DNA of 64,000 nucleotides from Marinococcus luteus_A (GTDB taxonomy: Bacteria > Bacillota > Bacilli > Bacillales > Marinococcaceae). The notes under the pieces are model-generated. The model did no database searches, had not been told where the DNA came from, and saw nothing but the letters and a program-made list of their open reading frames with translations. Shown in pieces: positions 33,468-41,922 of this stretch (the stretch's first letter is position 1; every line of letters starts with the position of its first letter). Location of the stretch: contig NZ_JAXRUV010000003.1 of NCBI RefSeq assembly GCF_034497705.1, positions 241,811 to 305,810 on the forward strand. The letters are read 5' to 3'. A program made the translations under genes and the position numbers.

Positions 33468-33551
33468 ATGAAAAATAAGTATGTGCGATTTCTGGTATAT
33501 TTTCTTTTTGGTATGATTGTGGGAGTATTGTTACTTCAATTGATAAATTAA
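33468..33551 (+). CDS. 27-residue membrane peptide
   Basis: A tiny ORF, MKNKYVRFLVYFLFGMIVG followed by VLLLQLIN, has one membrane helix and a perfect GAGGAGGGAG site. It has the makeup of single-helix regulatory peptides and lies 51 bp after the preceding small membrane gene. Function unknown. Confidence 0.5.
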   Translation: MKNKYVRFLVYFLFGMIVGVLLLQLIN

Positions 33552-33606
33552 TAAGGCGAACTGCTACGCTTTGGAGACAATTTTTTTGATAAAAGGAGAA
33601 GTATAT

Positions 33607-33693
33607 ATGGCTGTTTTTTACGCCCTGGGCAGCATAGCCTCCGCAATATTTCTTTATTACTGGGGCAAAAAATCGAATGAAAATAAGAGTTAA
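33607..33693 (+). CDS. 28-residue membrane peptide
   Basis: ATG 33607 behind AAAAGGAGAAG encodes MAVFYALGSIASAIFLYYWG and a basic/polar tail KKSNENKS. It has one helix with positive residues at the C-terminal side. It follows the 27-residue peptide by 55 bp, and both may be on one transcript. Function unknown. Confidence 0.5.
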   Translation: MAVFYALGSIASAIFLYYWGKKSNENKS

Positions 33694-33727
33694 AAGATGG
33701 ATGTTAATTAATAAAATCTCCCTTCTT

Positions 33728-34003
33728 TCAGTCCTTTATCATTTCATAAATAGCGATCCCTATCCATCCCAGTCCCGTACCTAACCAGATAAAAAATGTT
33801 AAAACAGCGTAAGCAATGCCTGTAAAAGGATCATCCGGGCCCAGAAAACTGTAAATAATAATTCCTATTCCTCCAAGTATCAATAAAGCAGTCAAAATAT
33901 GCACAAATCTCTCTGTCTTCGGCAATAGGTAGCTGAAAAATATGATGGCGCCGATAGTAATTAAAATCGCAAAAAAGAACCCATACTGCGCTATAAATGT
34001 CAT
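33728..34003 (-). CDS. Three-helix membrane protein, possibly YesK-like
   Basis: 91 residues from ATG 34003, chosen because GGGAGGT lies eight bases upstream; a longer reading from 34066 lacks a site. Spans lie at about 6-26, 34-53 and 60-86, with GPDDPFTGIAYAVLTFF and WLGTGLGWIGIAIYEMI toward the end. The size and C-terminal W-x-G-x-G-x-G pattern recall YesK-type proteins, but this is weak. It is convergent to the small-gene run. Confidence 0.6.
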   Translation of the reverse strand: MTFIAQYGFFFAILITIGAIIFFSYLLPKTERFVHILTALLILGGIGIIIYSFLGPDDPFTGIAYAVLTFFIWLGTGLGWIGIAIYEMIKD

Positions 34004-34226
34004 GGTCTGTACCTCCCATAGGTGTGCTTTAATGATGTTCATGCTGTTAATACCTAATTTTACCATTTATTTAAGGACTCGGTCTGTTTTTAAAAGTCCG
34101 GGTCTTTAAAATTATGTTTATACCCCAGGGGACTCCAAAGCATTGCTGAATACGGACAAGTTGGAATAATGTTAAAGTCGCTCCCTTTTCTTTATAATGA
34201 AAGAAAAGAAACTAAAGGGGACCTAT

Positions 34227-35354
34227 ATGAATAAAAAACGGTGGTTTTTTAGTATAACGGCAGTTCTTCTTCTGGCTGGCGGCTGGTATTTGTATCAGGC
34301 GTTTACGGCCTCGGAATATGAAGAAGTGGTCGCGACGGAACAAACGGAGCTGCAGGGGGATTTGGAAGGGATGGAGCAGGCTACGTTTGCAGGGGGATGC
34401 TTCTGGTGCATGGAGCCGCCGTTTGAATCCCAGCCCGGAGTTGTAAGCGTGATTTCCGGCTATACGGGCGGGGATGAAGAAAATCCTACGTATGACGAAG
34501 TGGCGAACAAAGAAACGGGTCATCAGGAAGCGGTTCAAATTACGTATGATCCTGAAAAAATCAGCTACGCAGACCTTCTGCAGATTTTCTGGCGCCAAAT
34601 TGATCCTACAGATGATGAAGGACAGTTTGTGGATAAAGGAGAGCCGTACTTGTCTGCCGTATTTTATCATGACGAGGCCCAGCGGCAGGCAGCGGAAGCG
34701 TCATTAATAGAGATGGAGAACTCGGGCCGGTTTGATGGAGAGATCGTGACGTCCATTGAAGAATACGATACGTTTTACGAAGCAGAGGCGTACCACCAGG
34801 ATTATTATAAGAAAAACCCTGGAAGGTACGAATATTACCGTAATAACTCCGGACGCGATGCCTACTTAGACGAGGTATGGGGAGAGGATAAAGAGTACGA
34901 AGTAAGCACGGATTCCCCGTTTGCCGTGGAGGATAAAGAAGCTGCCGTGTCTGAACTGAACAGCATGCAGTATGAGGTGACGCAGGAAGACGGGACAGAG
35001 CCTGCTTATGATAATGCCTACCATGACAATGAGGAAGAGGGAATATACGTTGATATCGTCTCCGGGGAGCCGCTATTCAGCACGCGCGATCAGTATGACT
35101 CTGAAACAGGCTGGCCGAGCTTCACGAAGCCTCTGGAGCTTGGCAATATTACGTATGAAGAAGACGGCGGCATTTTAGGGACGAGCGTGGAAGTGCGCAG
35201 CAAGCATGCAGACTCCCATTTAGGCCATGTGTTTCAGGATGGCCCTGAGCCGACAGGCCTCAGATACTGCATGAATTCAGCAGCGATGGAATTTATTCCG
35301 GCCGATGAACTGGAAGGTACGGAATACGAAGAGTATGCAGCTGATTTTAAATAG
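34227..35354 (+). CDS. msrAB: Membrane-anchored MsrA-MsrB fusion (methionine sulfoxide reductase)
   Basis: This protein of about 375 residues has three parts. An N-terminal anchor (WFFSITAVLLLAGGWYLYQAF, about 6-26) comes first. MsrA follows with catalytic Cys58 in AGGCFWCMEPPFE. MsrB follows from about residue 245 with GEPLFSTRDQYDSETGWPSF, RSKHADSHLGHVF and catalytic Cys348 in LRYCMNSAAMEF. The CxxC zinc motifs of some MsrB are missing. It repairs both methionine-sulfoxide stereoisomers, here on the outer membrane face, where oxidants attack first. AAAGGGG precedes ATG 34227. It is monocistronic. Confidence 0.93.
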   Translation: MNKKRWFFSITAVLLLAGGWYLYQAFTASEYEEVVATEQTELQGDLEGMEQATFAGGCFWCMEPPFESQPGVVSVISGYTGGDEENPTYDEVANKETGHQEAVQITYDPEKISYADLLQIFWRQIDPTDDEGQFVDKGEPYLSAVFYHDEAQRQAAEASLIEMENSGRFDGEIVTSIEEYDTFYEAEAYHQDYYKKNPGRYEYYRNNSGRDAYLDEVWGEDKEYEVSTDSPFAVEDKEAAVSELNSMQYEVTQEDGTEPAYDNAYHDNEEEGIYVDIVSGEPLFSTRDQYDSETGWPSFTKPLELGNITYEEDGGILGTSVEVRSKHADSHLGHVFQDGPEPTGLRYCMNSAAMEFIPADELEGTEYEEYAADFK

Positions 35355-35413
35355 CAGAAAAGTAGTTTCTAAAACTTGTTTTGGAGATTATATGTTCTGT
35401 TTAAACAGCAAAA

Positions 35414-35457
35414 AGCAGTCTCGTATCTCTTGAAAAAGGGAGGCGAGGCTGTTTTTA
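35414..35457 (+). terminator. Terminator after msrAB
   Basis: AGCAGTCTCG (35414-35423) pairs with CGAGGCTGTT (35444-35453) through one G-U, and an inner CTCTT/AAGGGAG helix is possible; five Ts follow. Confidence 0.75.
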
Positions 35458-35650
35458 GAGCACAGGTTACCGATTAAAATATTTAAAACATCTTCTAAAT
35501 ACAGTTATTTGAATTGGTATTTCGGAGAAAAACTTTTATATAAATAACATTCATTCAGGATTCTGATGACGACCGGGAGGCACCTGTTTGGTATGATAAG
35601 GGGAACGAAAACTTATCAGGCTTACCGGAAGCTATGGAAAGGAGGAAGCC

Positions 35651-36613
35651 GTGAATATCATCGAAAAATATCAAACGCTTCTAATTATCATGGCGGTAGG
35701 CATAGGTCTGGCTCTGGGTCAGGTGAGGGCGATCGGTACCCACGCGGAGGTACTGATTGTTCCTTTTTTGCTGCTGATGCTGTACGGCTTGTTTTTATCG
35801 ATTCCGTTAAAGGATCTGCATCAGGCCTTCACACATCGGGTCTTTCTCGGCGTGAGCCTGGGTATCAATTTTATCTGGACCCCCGTGGTTGCCTGGGGTC
35901 TTGGCGCCTTGTTTCTGACCGATCATCCAGCCTTGTGGCTCGGATTTATCATGCTGATGGTCACGCCCTGTACTGATTGGTATCTTGTTTTTACATCCAT
36001 CGCCAAAGGCAATCTCGCATTATCGACGTCGATTCTTCCCCTGAATCTCGTCCTGCAGTTCCTGCTGCTGCCCTTATATCTCTTCTTGTTTGCCGGAACG
36101 ATCGAAACGGTGGCGCTGCCGACGATCATCGAAAGTGTCCTGCTCGTACTGCTGCTGCCGTTTCTGCTGGCGCAGGGGACCAAGTATCTTTGGCGCCGAC
36201 AGCCCGAATTTCTGGAGCACAAGCTGCTTCCGTTCTTTTCCCGGGCCCAGATTTTCTTTCTGGCCCTGGCGGTAGCCGCGATGTTTGCTTCTCAGGGGTC
36301 GGCGCTCTTAAATAACTTGAGCGTAATTACTATTCTCGTACTGCCTATTATCCTATTTTTTGTCATAAATGTTACGGTCGCCCAAATGACCGGGCGGGCC
36401 CTTCGGTTTTCTTACGAGGAAACGGTCAGCCTGACATTAACCACAGTGGCACGAAATTCTCCGGTGGCCCTGGCGATTGCGGTGACCGCCTTTCCGGATG
36501 AGCCGCTGGTAGCTCTGGCCCTGGTGATTGGTCCGTTGATCGAGCTGCCGATCCTGGCGGGGGTTGCCCAGGTACTGCTCGCGTTTAGGAGCCGGGACCG
36601 CCTGCGCTTCTAA
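35651..36613 (+). CDS. ACR3/bile-acid-symporter-family transporter (arsenic-resistance type)
   Basis: This 320-residue protein with ten hydrophobic spans has the BASS/ACR3 fold. The key text MLMVTPCTDWYLVFTSIAKG resembles the conserved P-C-T segment of ACR3-like arsenite exporters, and TLTTVARNSPVALAIAVTAF is the second broken-helix motif. Family members export arsenite or import organic anions with sodium. Start GTG 35651 follows AAAGGAGGAAG. It stands far from arsR-arsI (33 kb away), so an arsenic role is only an inference. Confidence 0.8.
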   Translation: MNIIEKYQTLLIIMAVGIGLALGQVRAIGTHAEVLIVPFLLLMLYGLFLSIPLKDLHQAFTHRVFLGVSLGINFIWTPVVAWGLGALFLTDHPALWLGFIMLMVTPCTDWYLVFTSIAKGNLALSTSILPLNLVLQFLLLPLYLFLFAGTIETVALPTIIESVLLVLLLPFLLAQGTKYLWRRQPEFLEHKLLPFFSRAQIFFLALAVAAMFASQGSALLNNLSVITILVLPIILFFVINVTVAQMTGRALRFSYEETVSLTLTTVARNSPVALAIAVTAFPDEPLVALALVIGPLIELPILAGVAQVLLAFRSRDRLRF

Positions 36614-36740
36614 TAACGAACATTTCTCACGGAAAATGCCCATGGGATGGAGACCTCATGGACGGCGTACAGCATAGAGGCGAGGCCAACCGTATGCTGG
36701 GCGGTTTCTGCTATGAGGATACTTCCATCAGAAAGCGATT

Positions 36741-36889
36741 ATTAAACGTTTGTTAAGATTAACCGGCAAGGGTCGTGAGAGGCCTGCCTGCATGATATAT
36801 TATTTTCGGGAGCGATACCCCTCCCCATTACTCCCCTTATGTAATGATACCCCGTTAGAAAGCCGGCCGAGAGGGCTGGCTTTCTTTCG
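36741..36889 (+). ncRNA. C-rich structured RNA-like element, copy 1
   Basis: About 149 nt, nearly identical in order to copies at 51934 and 52884. It contains a 5' block TTAAACGTTTGTTAAGAT, GCCTGCCTG, hairpin GGGAG...CTCCC, then CATTAC-TCCCCTTAT-GTAATG (a 6-bp stem presenting a C-rich loop) and GATACCCC. It ends in a terminator (GAAAGCCGGCC 36858-36868 with GGCTGGCTTTC 36874-36884, then TTTC). No downstream gene is directly attached: the next gene is on the other strand. This suggests a trans-acting small RNA whose C-rich loops could pair with ribosome binding sites. Confidence 0.65.
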
Positions 36890-37100
36890 TGGCGATTAAA
36901 AGGTAAAAGCAAAATTTCATTCATCAGAATTTTATTGGATGAAGCAGAAGATACACAGAACGATGAAAAAAGGAAGCCAAAACCAAAGACGAAAAGGAAA
37001 GTAACGAATATTCTGCTGAAGCTGAAAAAGATCGTAGACATAAAAAAATATCAATCAACTTACTTGTCATAGAAAGCTGAGTTTGCTTCAGACCATGGAC

Positions 37101-37150
37101 AAAGGCCATCTCCATTTCTACAAGGAGACGGCCTTTCTGCTTTATTTTTG
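37101..37150 (+). terminator. Hairpin at the 3' side of the methyltransferase gene
   Basis: AAAGGCCATCTCC (37101-37113) pairs with GGAGACGGCCTTT (37124-37136) with one mismatch. T-rich sequence follows on the + strand only. Confidence 0.6.
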
Positions 37151-37858
37151 CTTTGTTTCTTTTTGAATTTTTAACATGGACGATGCATTGCGTTGAAAGG
37201 CATAGGGAACGGACACCTCTTCGACTTGGTAACCGGCTAGTCGTAGATCACTCATGATTTTGTCTAAGTAACTGTATCTATGGCCCTCCAAATCTACGAG
37301 AGGAAATATCCGAACTTCTTGGTTCGCTACTCGTAATAATTCATTTAAGGTCTCGAGGTGGAAACAATAGTCTAGTCGATCCCCATACATAAATAAAAAA
37401 TGCGCGGATAATACAACATCAAAGGCCTTGTCCTCAAAGGGAAGCGAAGGTAAGACGGCAGAAACATATCGATGCTTGGATTCTTGCATATCTTTGGTGC
37501 AATGATGCAAAGCACTCAACCGATATTGTTTTAGGGTATCAATATCCCCAAAGTATCCCCAGTGATAGTTATTTTTCGCTTTCGCCATATGATGCATGGC
37601 ATGGTCGATGTCGTATTTTCCTTTTTGTTTTAAATCTTCATCCGGATGATCGTAAGCAATATCGCATGCTGTTACATCCAACCCTAATGTTCGACCAATG
37701 GCCGTAAACGAACATGCTCCAGCTGGACAATCAAGAATGGTTTTTCCTTGTAAATAATGCTCGGTAAGAGCAAACATCTCTAAATATTCCTCAAATGTTC
37801 GGCCAATAAAAATGATACGGTCTAACTCTAACTTCGTACTCGTCTCGTCTCTACTCAA
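37142..37858 (-). CDS. Class I SAM-dependent methyltransferase-like protein
   Basis: This 238-residue protein has motif I in KTILDCPAGACSFTAIG, the acidic SAM-binding strand end VTACDIAYDHP, and FEDKAFDVVLSAHFLFMYGDRLDY as motif IV/V. The C-terminal HRYSYLDKIMSDLRLAGYQV fits the last strands. Cytoplasmic, substrate unknown. The start is TTG 37858 with AGAGGTG upstream. Isolated leftward gene in a gene-poor area, upstream of it the hairpin at 37956. Confidence 0.75.
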   Translation of the reverse strand: MSRDETSTKLELDRIIFIGRTFEEYLEMFALTEHYLQGKTILDCPAGACSFTAIGRTLGLDVTACDIAYDHPDEDLKQKGKYDIDHAMHHMAKAKNNYHWGYFGDIDTLKQYRLSALHHCTKDMQESKHRYVSAVLPSLPFEDKAFDVVLSAHFLFMYGDRLDYCFHLETLNELLRVANQEVRIFPLVDLEGHRYSYLDKIMSDLRLAGYQVEEVSVPYAFQRNASSMLKIQKETKQK

Positions 37859-37955
37859 CTCTGCTCACCTCTTCTTCCAAAAGATTACATTTATCATATC
37901 ATACAAAATGTAAGCGCGATCAATAGAAAAGCACAGATCCTTTCAAGAAATTAAG

Positions 37956-37985
37956 AACGAGAAAGCGCCTGGTGCTTTCTCGTTT
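37956..37985. terminator. Bidirectional terminator hairpin
   Basis: AACGAGAAAGC (37956-37966) pairs perfectly with GCTTTCTCGTT (37974-37984). It lies about 100 bp upstream of the methyltransferase gene and could close transcripts coming from the small-gene block to its right. Confidence 0.75.
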
Positions 37986-38219
37986 ATCGACCCTGGAGGG
38001 TCAGATAGCAACCACACCTATCCAAAGTTCATTTTTTATTCATTGAAAATCTACCGATAATCGTCATTATGTAAAAGACGAAGGGTTTTAGACATTAATA
38101 ATACGCAAGAAAAAAGGTCTTATTGGAAGAGGCCTCTTCTTAGCCTGCTCTACTTGTTCTTTTGTTTTTACTATTGGAACATATGTTATTTTTTCTTTTT
38201 GCTTAAGAGAAGGTCATGT
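37986..38219. other. Non-coding stretch
   Basis: No supported gene. An AAGAGGCCTCTT palindrome near 38134-38145 is the only structure noted. Confidence 0.3.
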
Positions 38220-38321
38220 TTATAGAATTTGATTTTCACTCAACAGGCTGGATAAACCTATAAAAAATAATGTCGTACCAGCCATCAGAAAGAGGACGGA
38301 AAATAAATATTTTCTTTTCAT
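38220..38321 (-). CDS. 33-residue membrane peptide
   Basis: The ORF MKRKYLFSVLFLMAGTTLFF, then IGLSSLLSENQIL, has one long helix behind a basic start. The ATG lies four bases after the stop of the upstream ORF (38325-38633), so stop-start coupling can replace the missing ribosome site. Function unknown. Confidence 0.4.
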   Translation of the reverse strand: MKRKYLFSVLFLMAGTTLFFIGLSSLLSENQIL

Positions 38322-38324
38322 GAA

Positions 38325-38633
38325 TTAAATATAAAGTTGGATAGTCGCAACCCCAGCAAAACTGAAAATCATTGTCAGGAGAAAAATATCATTTCTTGCT
38401 TCTATCAAAGTATTAATCATCGTGGTATCAACTTTTATATCATGTTTCGAAAAGGGAATGAACCGTTCCGTTTGATCTGAAAATATATTATTATCATTGG
38501 AATACCCATGAGTTGTTTTAGATAATTTTGTAGATTCAAAATGAATCGTTTTCCCATTCTCTAAAACTAACCACATTTTATCTTTGGCAACATCAAGATT
38601 TGTTTTTAAGAAACCACTCCTCTGGTCATTCAC
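38325..38633 (-). CDS. Hypothetical protein, probably N-terminally truncated
   Basis: From GTG 38633: 102 residues with a beta-rich middle (KMWLVLENGKTIHFESTKL) and a C-terminal membrane helix (LLTMIFSFAGVATIQLYI). The frame stays open about 16 codons upstream (GTTWDVYV...) without any start, and the GTG has no ribosome site, so the true N-terminus was probably lost. No family recognised. Confidence 0.4.
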   Translation of the reverse strand: MNDQRSGFLKTNLDVAKDKMWLVLENGKTIHFESTKLSKTTHGYSNDNNIFSDQTERFIPFSKHDIKVDTTMINTLIEARNDIFLLTMIFSFAGVATIQLYI

Positions 38634-38748
38634 GTAGACATCCCAGGTAGTACCTATAAGATTTCTATGTAAAGGTTATTGATAAAACGTATAAGCGGGA
38701 TTGGTTTTCATACTTTTGATTCGAATATTAAAGATACTTGTCGCTCCA

Positions 38749-38970
38749 TTAACTGTTCTTTTCTTCATGGATGAATGCTTTGTATAATTTTCTTATTAAA
38801 ACAATAGACGCCACTATTCCTACAAAGAGATAAATGAGGAGTGGGGAACCTTCCATTTGCTCCTGAGAAGAATGGGTAAACGTAAACACGATCAAATAAA
38901 CAGCACCAATGAACATCACTATATCACAAAAAATAGCTACCATACGTTTTATTGACTGCTTGCTACTCAT
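38749..38970 (-). CDS. Small two-helix membrane protein
   Basis: 73 residues from ATG 38970 (MSSKQSIKRMVAIF...), chosen because AAAAGGAG sits eight bases upstream; a longer reading from 39006 has none. Spans lie at about 9-28 and 40-58, with a charged end FIHEEKNS. Part of a leftward block of small membrane genes. Confidence 0.6.
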   Translation of the reverse strand: MSSKQSIKRMVAIFCDIVMFIGAVYLIVFTFTHSSQEQMEGSPLLIYLFVGIVASIVLIRKLYKAFIHEEKNS

Positions 38971-39085
38971 GTTCCGAACTCCTTTTCTACCTTGCTTTGG
39001 AACCAAATTTTTTGGCGCTTAGATGACTTTAAAAAGGAATGACCTTCTAATAAAAATTCATGTAAACGAGATTTTCCCTCATTAC

Positions 39086-39385
39086 TTAAGCTATTAATTG
39101 GGCGATAGAATTGCTTAATGCTCCAACAATTGTTAAGGAGGGCAACACCAAATAAAATACTTTTTCTATACGATATTCAACATCTTTCAAGCTAGAGGTA
39201 TAACTCCATATAAGGACAAGATCAATCACAAGAACGACGAAAAAATGTTCCCAACTGTCTCCCATCAAATCCGGGTATAATGTAAAAATAAGGTTCGACA
39301 AAAATGTGGGGATGAAAATCAACAAAAGGGAGGCCAGCAATGCTCCCAGTAGATGTTTTTGTTATTTTTCCTGCTTATCCATCAT
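39086..39385 (-). pseudogene. Small membrane protein interrupted by TAA
   Basis: Behind CAGGAG, ATG 39385/39382 encodes MDKQEK, then TAA (39362-39364), then in the same frame QKHLLGALLASLLLIFIPTF...ALSNSIAQLIA to 39086, with three membrane helices. A lysine or glutamine codon has become TAA. The remainder could only start at TTG 39340, which has no proper ribosome site. Confidence 0.65.
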
Positions 39386-39504
39386 CCATCTCCTGATCCA
39401 GATTAATTTTTTGGCGTCCTTCATAGCGGTTACTGGAAAATGATAACAAACAATAGCTGCAGGTGCATTACTTTATCTAATTTTTAACAATTTTAAAACA
39501 CTAA

Positions 39505-39536
39505 AAAGCAAAGCCTGGGTGCACGGGCTTTGCTTT
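39505..39536. terminator. Bidirectional terminator
   Basis: AAAGCAAAGCC (39505-39515) and GGCTTTGCTTT (39526-39536) form a perfect 11-bp stem, with A/T runs outside on both sides. Confidence 0.8.
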
Positions 39537-39676
39537 CTTATGAAAACGAATGGTAATCATTATTATGTAAAGACTATAATTTTAAAACGTCCATTAAACT
39601 GACATAGGATAAAAAAAGGATGGCATAAATGTTAAAATTAGGAACGAACATATTCTTTGTTAGAAGGGGATATTTG

Positions 39677-39871
39677 ATGTTCAAAAATGATAAGGTAAAT
39701 GTTGTTTGTAACATATTAGGGGCTATTATTACGTTGGGCATGGTGACATCTATATTATATCCAACTCTCGAAGGCTTCATTCCTTGGCTCATTTACAGTT
39801 TGATTGTTTTAGGATTTGTATGGTTTTTCATCAAACAATTTTATCGTTGGAAAAATGCTCAAGAGAATTGA
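39677..39871 (+). CDS. Small two-helix membrane protein
   Basis: 64 residues from ATG 39677 (MFKNDKVNVVCNILGAI...), behind GAAGGGGA; an upstream ATG at 39629 lacks a site. Hydrophobic spans lie at about 8-26 and 33-52, with a basic/aromatic tail KQFYRWKNAQEN. No family recognised. Confidence 0.6.
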   Translation: MFKNDKVNVVCNILGAIITLGMVTSILYPTLEGFIPWLIYSLIVLGFVWFFIKQFYRWKNAQEN

Positions 39872-39997
39872 AAAATGCTAAAAAATTATGGTCTATTTTT
39901 TTGAATAAAAGACTGCTGATAATCGAGATTAGTTAAGAATGCATAGATTGCAAAAATATCAGTTGGAAATGGAGGATTGATATTTTGAAATCAACCA

Positions 39998-40829
39998 TTA
40001 TATTGATACTTGCATCGAATGAATAAACGCCTGCATCGCTGACGTCAGGTGCTTATCTTTGTGCCAACATATCGAGACCTGAAGAGGGGCCAACGGCGTT
40101 GTCAGCGGAACGGATTGAAGCTGCCCCGTACGCAGTTCATCCTGGACGACCAGGCGAGGGAAGAGAGAAGTTCCCAGACTGGTCAGCAGACACTGCTTAA
40201 TGGCTGGCGCACTTGGCAGCTCTACAGTGGTCGTATGTTCATACGCGTGATAACGAAGGAGACGTTTAAACACTGGGCGCCAGCTACAGGCGTGACTTGT
40301 CATCAGCATCAGATCTGTGAGACTCGAATTCTCCTGTGTTTTGAACGAAGCCTGAACCAGCTGAAGCGGTTCTTCGGCTAATGCACGAACCGTTAATTCA
40401 GGCGGATGCCAGTCGGGTGATTCGATCAGTAACGCCAGATCATACATGCCTTGCTGCAACTGTTCGGGAATGCGGAGGTAATCGACCCCTGTTACTTTAG
40501 GGTATACCTCCGGTTAATCGGATAAAAATTCCCGCAATTTGGTCGGGAGACAATAACTCATCATGGTATCGGTGACTCCGGTTGTTTATGGACCGGCCGG
40601 TGTTTGGTCCTCCTGGGCCACCTCGTAGGCCTTTTGGTGACGATGGACCAGATCCAAAACATAAAGGATAGTCGAAAAGAAATTTCTTGTTGAAAACCTT
40701 TCCTATGCGTAAGAAAGAGAATCAACTTGTTTTCCCGCTGTCTCTAAAAAAAGATCTCACTCGATTGTATATAGCTCCTTTAATAAAGGTTTTATGTCTG
40801 CCAGGAGGGGCAGTGTATATTATTATATG
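39998..40829 (-). pseudogene. LysR-family regulator with four in-frame stop codons
   Basis: One continuous leftward frame reads as a LysR protein. The end of the DNA-binding domain (LKELYTIE-stop-DLFLETAGKQV) and linker helix (STILYVLDLVHRHQKAYEVA) are followed by the effector domain (YCLPTKLREFLSD-stop-PEVYPKVTGVDYL, then LLIESPDWHPPELTVRAL and PRLVVQDELRTGQLQ). Stops are TGA 40757, TAG 40703, TAA 40586 and TAA 40514, and there is no frameshift. The first part of the helix-turn-helix domain is missing. The gene is dead unless stops are read through. Confidence 0.85.
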
Positions 40830-40843
40830 CTAAAAATATTAAA

Positions 40844-40877
40844 AGCACCGTTCTCCTTAAGAAAAGAGAACGGTGCT
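40844..40877 (-). terminator. Terminator of the leftward oxidoreductase gene
   Basis: AGCACCGTTCTC (40844-40855) pairs perfectly with GAGAACGGTGCT (40866-40877); read leftward, T-rich sequence follows. Confidence 0.88.
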
Positions 40878-40887
40878 ATATTTACGT

Positions 40888-41922
40888 TTATTTGAAGGGA
40901 CCTTCCAGAACGACTTTACCGATTGTACTTCCCTTTTGAATCTGATTGTAAGCTTCCTTCAACGTTTCCACTGAAATAGGGTGAAGGGTTTTTGTCACTG
41001 TGGAATGGATTTTCCCAGCGTCCACCCAATCGGCCAGCTCGTTCAACAGGATATGCTGCTGCACCATATCCGCAGTCTGGAATAGAGACCGGGTGAACAT
41101 CAATTCAAAAACGAAGGTGACACTTTTGCTGAACAGCGCCGTGTCCAGCGGTTTTTCAGTCGGCAGAATAGAACAAATTTTTCCTTGAGGCAAAATAACA
41201 TTTGCCATTTCTGCCATATGATCATCGACATTATTTAAACAGAAGATGTAGTCAACACCATTCAGGCCAAGCTGTTCCAGTTGCGGGCCAAACGGCTCGT
41301 GATGATTGATGGTTTGATCTGCACCACGGTCTTTAACCCACTCTACAGTCTCAGAACGAGAGGCGGTGCCGATGACTGTTAGTCCAGCCAGCTTAGCAAT
41401 TTGTACAGCAATAGAACCTACGCCACCTGCGGCTCCGATAATGAGAATGTTCTTCCCGGCATTTTCTGTAGCGTCTTTTGAAATGCCCAGGCGGTCAAAA
41501 AGTGCTTCATACGCAGTAATGCTGGTCAGAGGCAGTGCAGCAGCCTGAGGAAAATCAAGACTTTTCGGTTTTCTTCCCACGAGTCGCTCATCCACCAGAT
41601 GAAACTCGCTTTGGCCACCCGGACGATCGGTCGCCCCGGCGTAAAATACCTCGTCCCCTGCTTTAAATAGCGAACTGTGTTCTCCTGTCGCGACAACGAC
41701 TCCGGCAACATCACGGCCAACCACTGTAAATGAATCATCCTCTTCCTGTTTTCCGTCACGTGTCCGAATATCAGTCGGGTTACCGGATATCACTTTTACT
41801 TCTATAAGTAGATCGTGTCCTGTTGGTGTTGGTTTCTCCTGCTCTATCTGTTTAAAATCAGGTGCTCCTTCTTTAGAGCCCGGCTTATAAAATCCAAAGG
41901 TTTTCATTGTTTCCGACTTCAT
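40888..41922 (-). CDS. Zinc-independent MDR-family NADPH:quinone/alcohol oxidoreductase
   Basis: This 344-residue medium-chain dehydrogenase has an N-terminal GroES-like domain (ISGNPTDIRTRDGKQ, VVGRDVAGVVVATG) and a Rossmann domain with NILIIGAAGGVGSIAVQIAK (NADPH-binding A-A-x-G-V-G). The catalytic-zinc Cys/His residues are absent, and the order of motifs matches YogA/zinc-binding-alcohol-dehydrogenase-like quinone reductases. AAAGGAGAGG precedes the ATG. It probably reduces quinones or enones. It is a single gene beside the dead lysR-like gene, which may once have regulated it. Confidence 0.88.
   Translation of the reverse strand: MKSETMKTFGFYKPGSKEGAPDFKQIEQEKPTPTGHDLLIEVKVISGNPTDIRTRDGKQEEDDSFTVVGRDVAGVVVATGEHSSLFKAGDEVFYAGATDRPGGQSEFHLVDERLVGRKPKSLDFPQAAALPLTSITAYEALFDRLGISKDATENAGKNILIIGAAGGVGSIAVQIAKLAGLTVIGTASRSETVEWVKDRGADQTINHHEPFGPQLEQLGLNGVDYIFCLNNVDDHMAEMANVILPQGKICSILPTEKPLDTALFSKSVTFVFELMFTRSLFQTADMVQQHILLNELADWVDAGKIHSTVTKTLHPISVETLKEAYNQIQKGSTIGKVVLEGPFK

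Noticed and set aside
35566..35976. Rightward frame overlapping the ACR3-like gene
   Set aside because: It overlaps the well-supported transporter frame and shows arginine/glycine-rich shadow composition.
36900..37072. Lysine-rich frame reading ...LLDEAEDTQNDEKRKPK...
   Set aside because: No start codon or ribosome site, low complexity; not enough for a gene.
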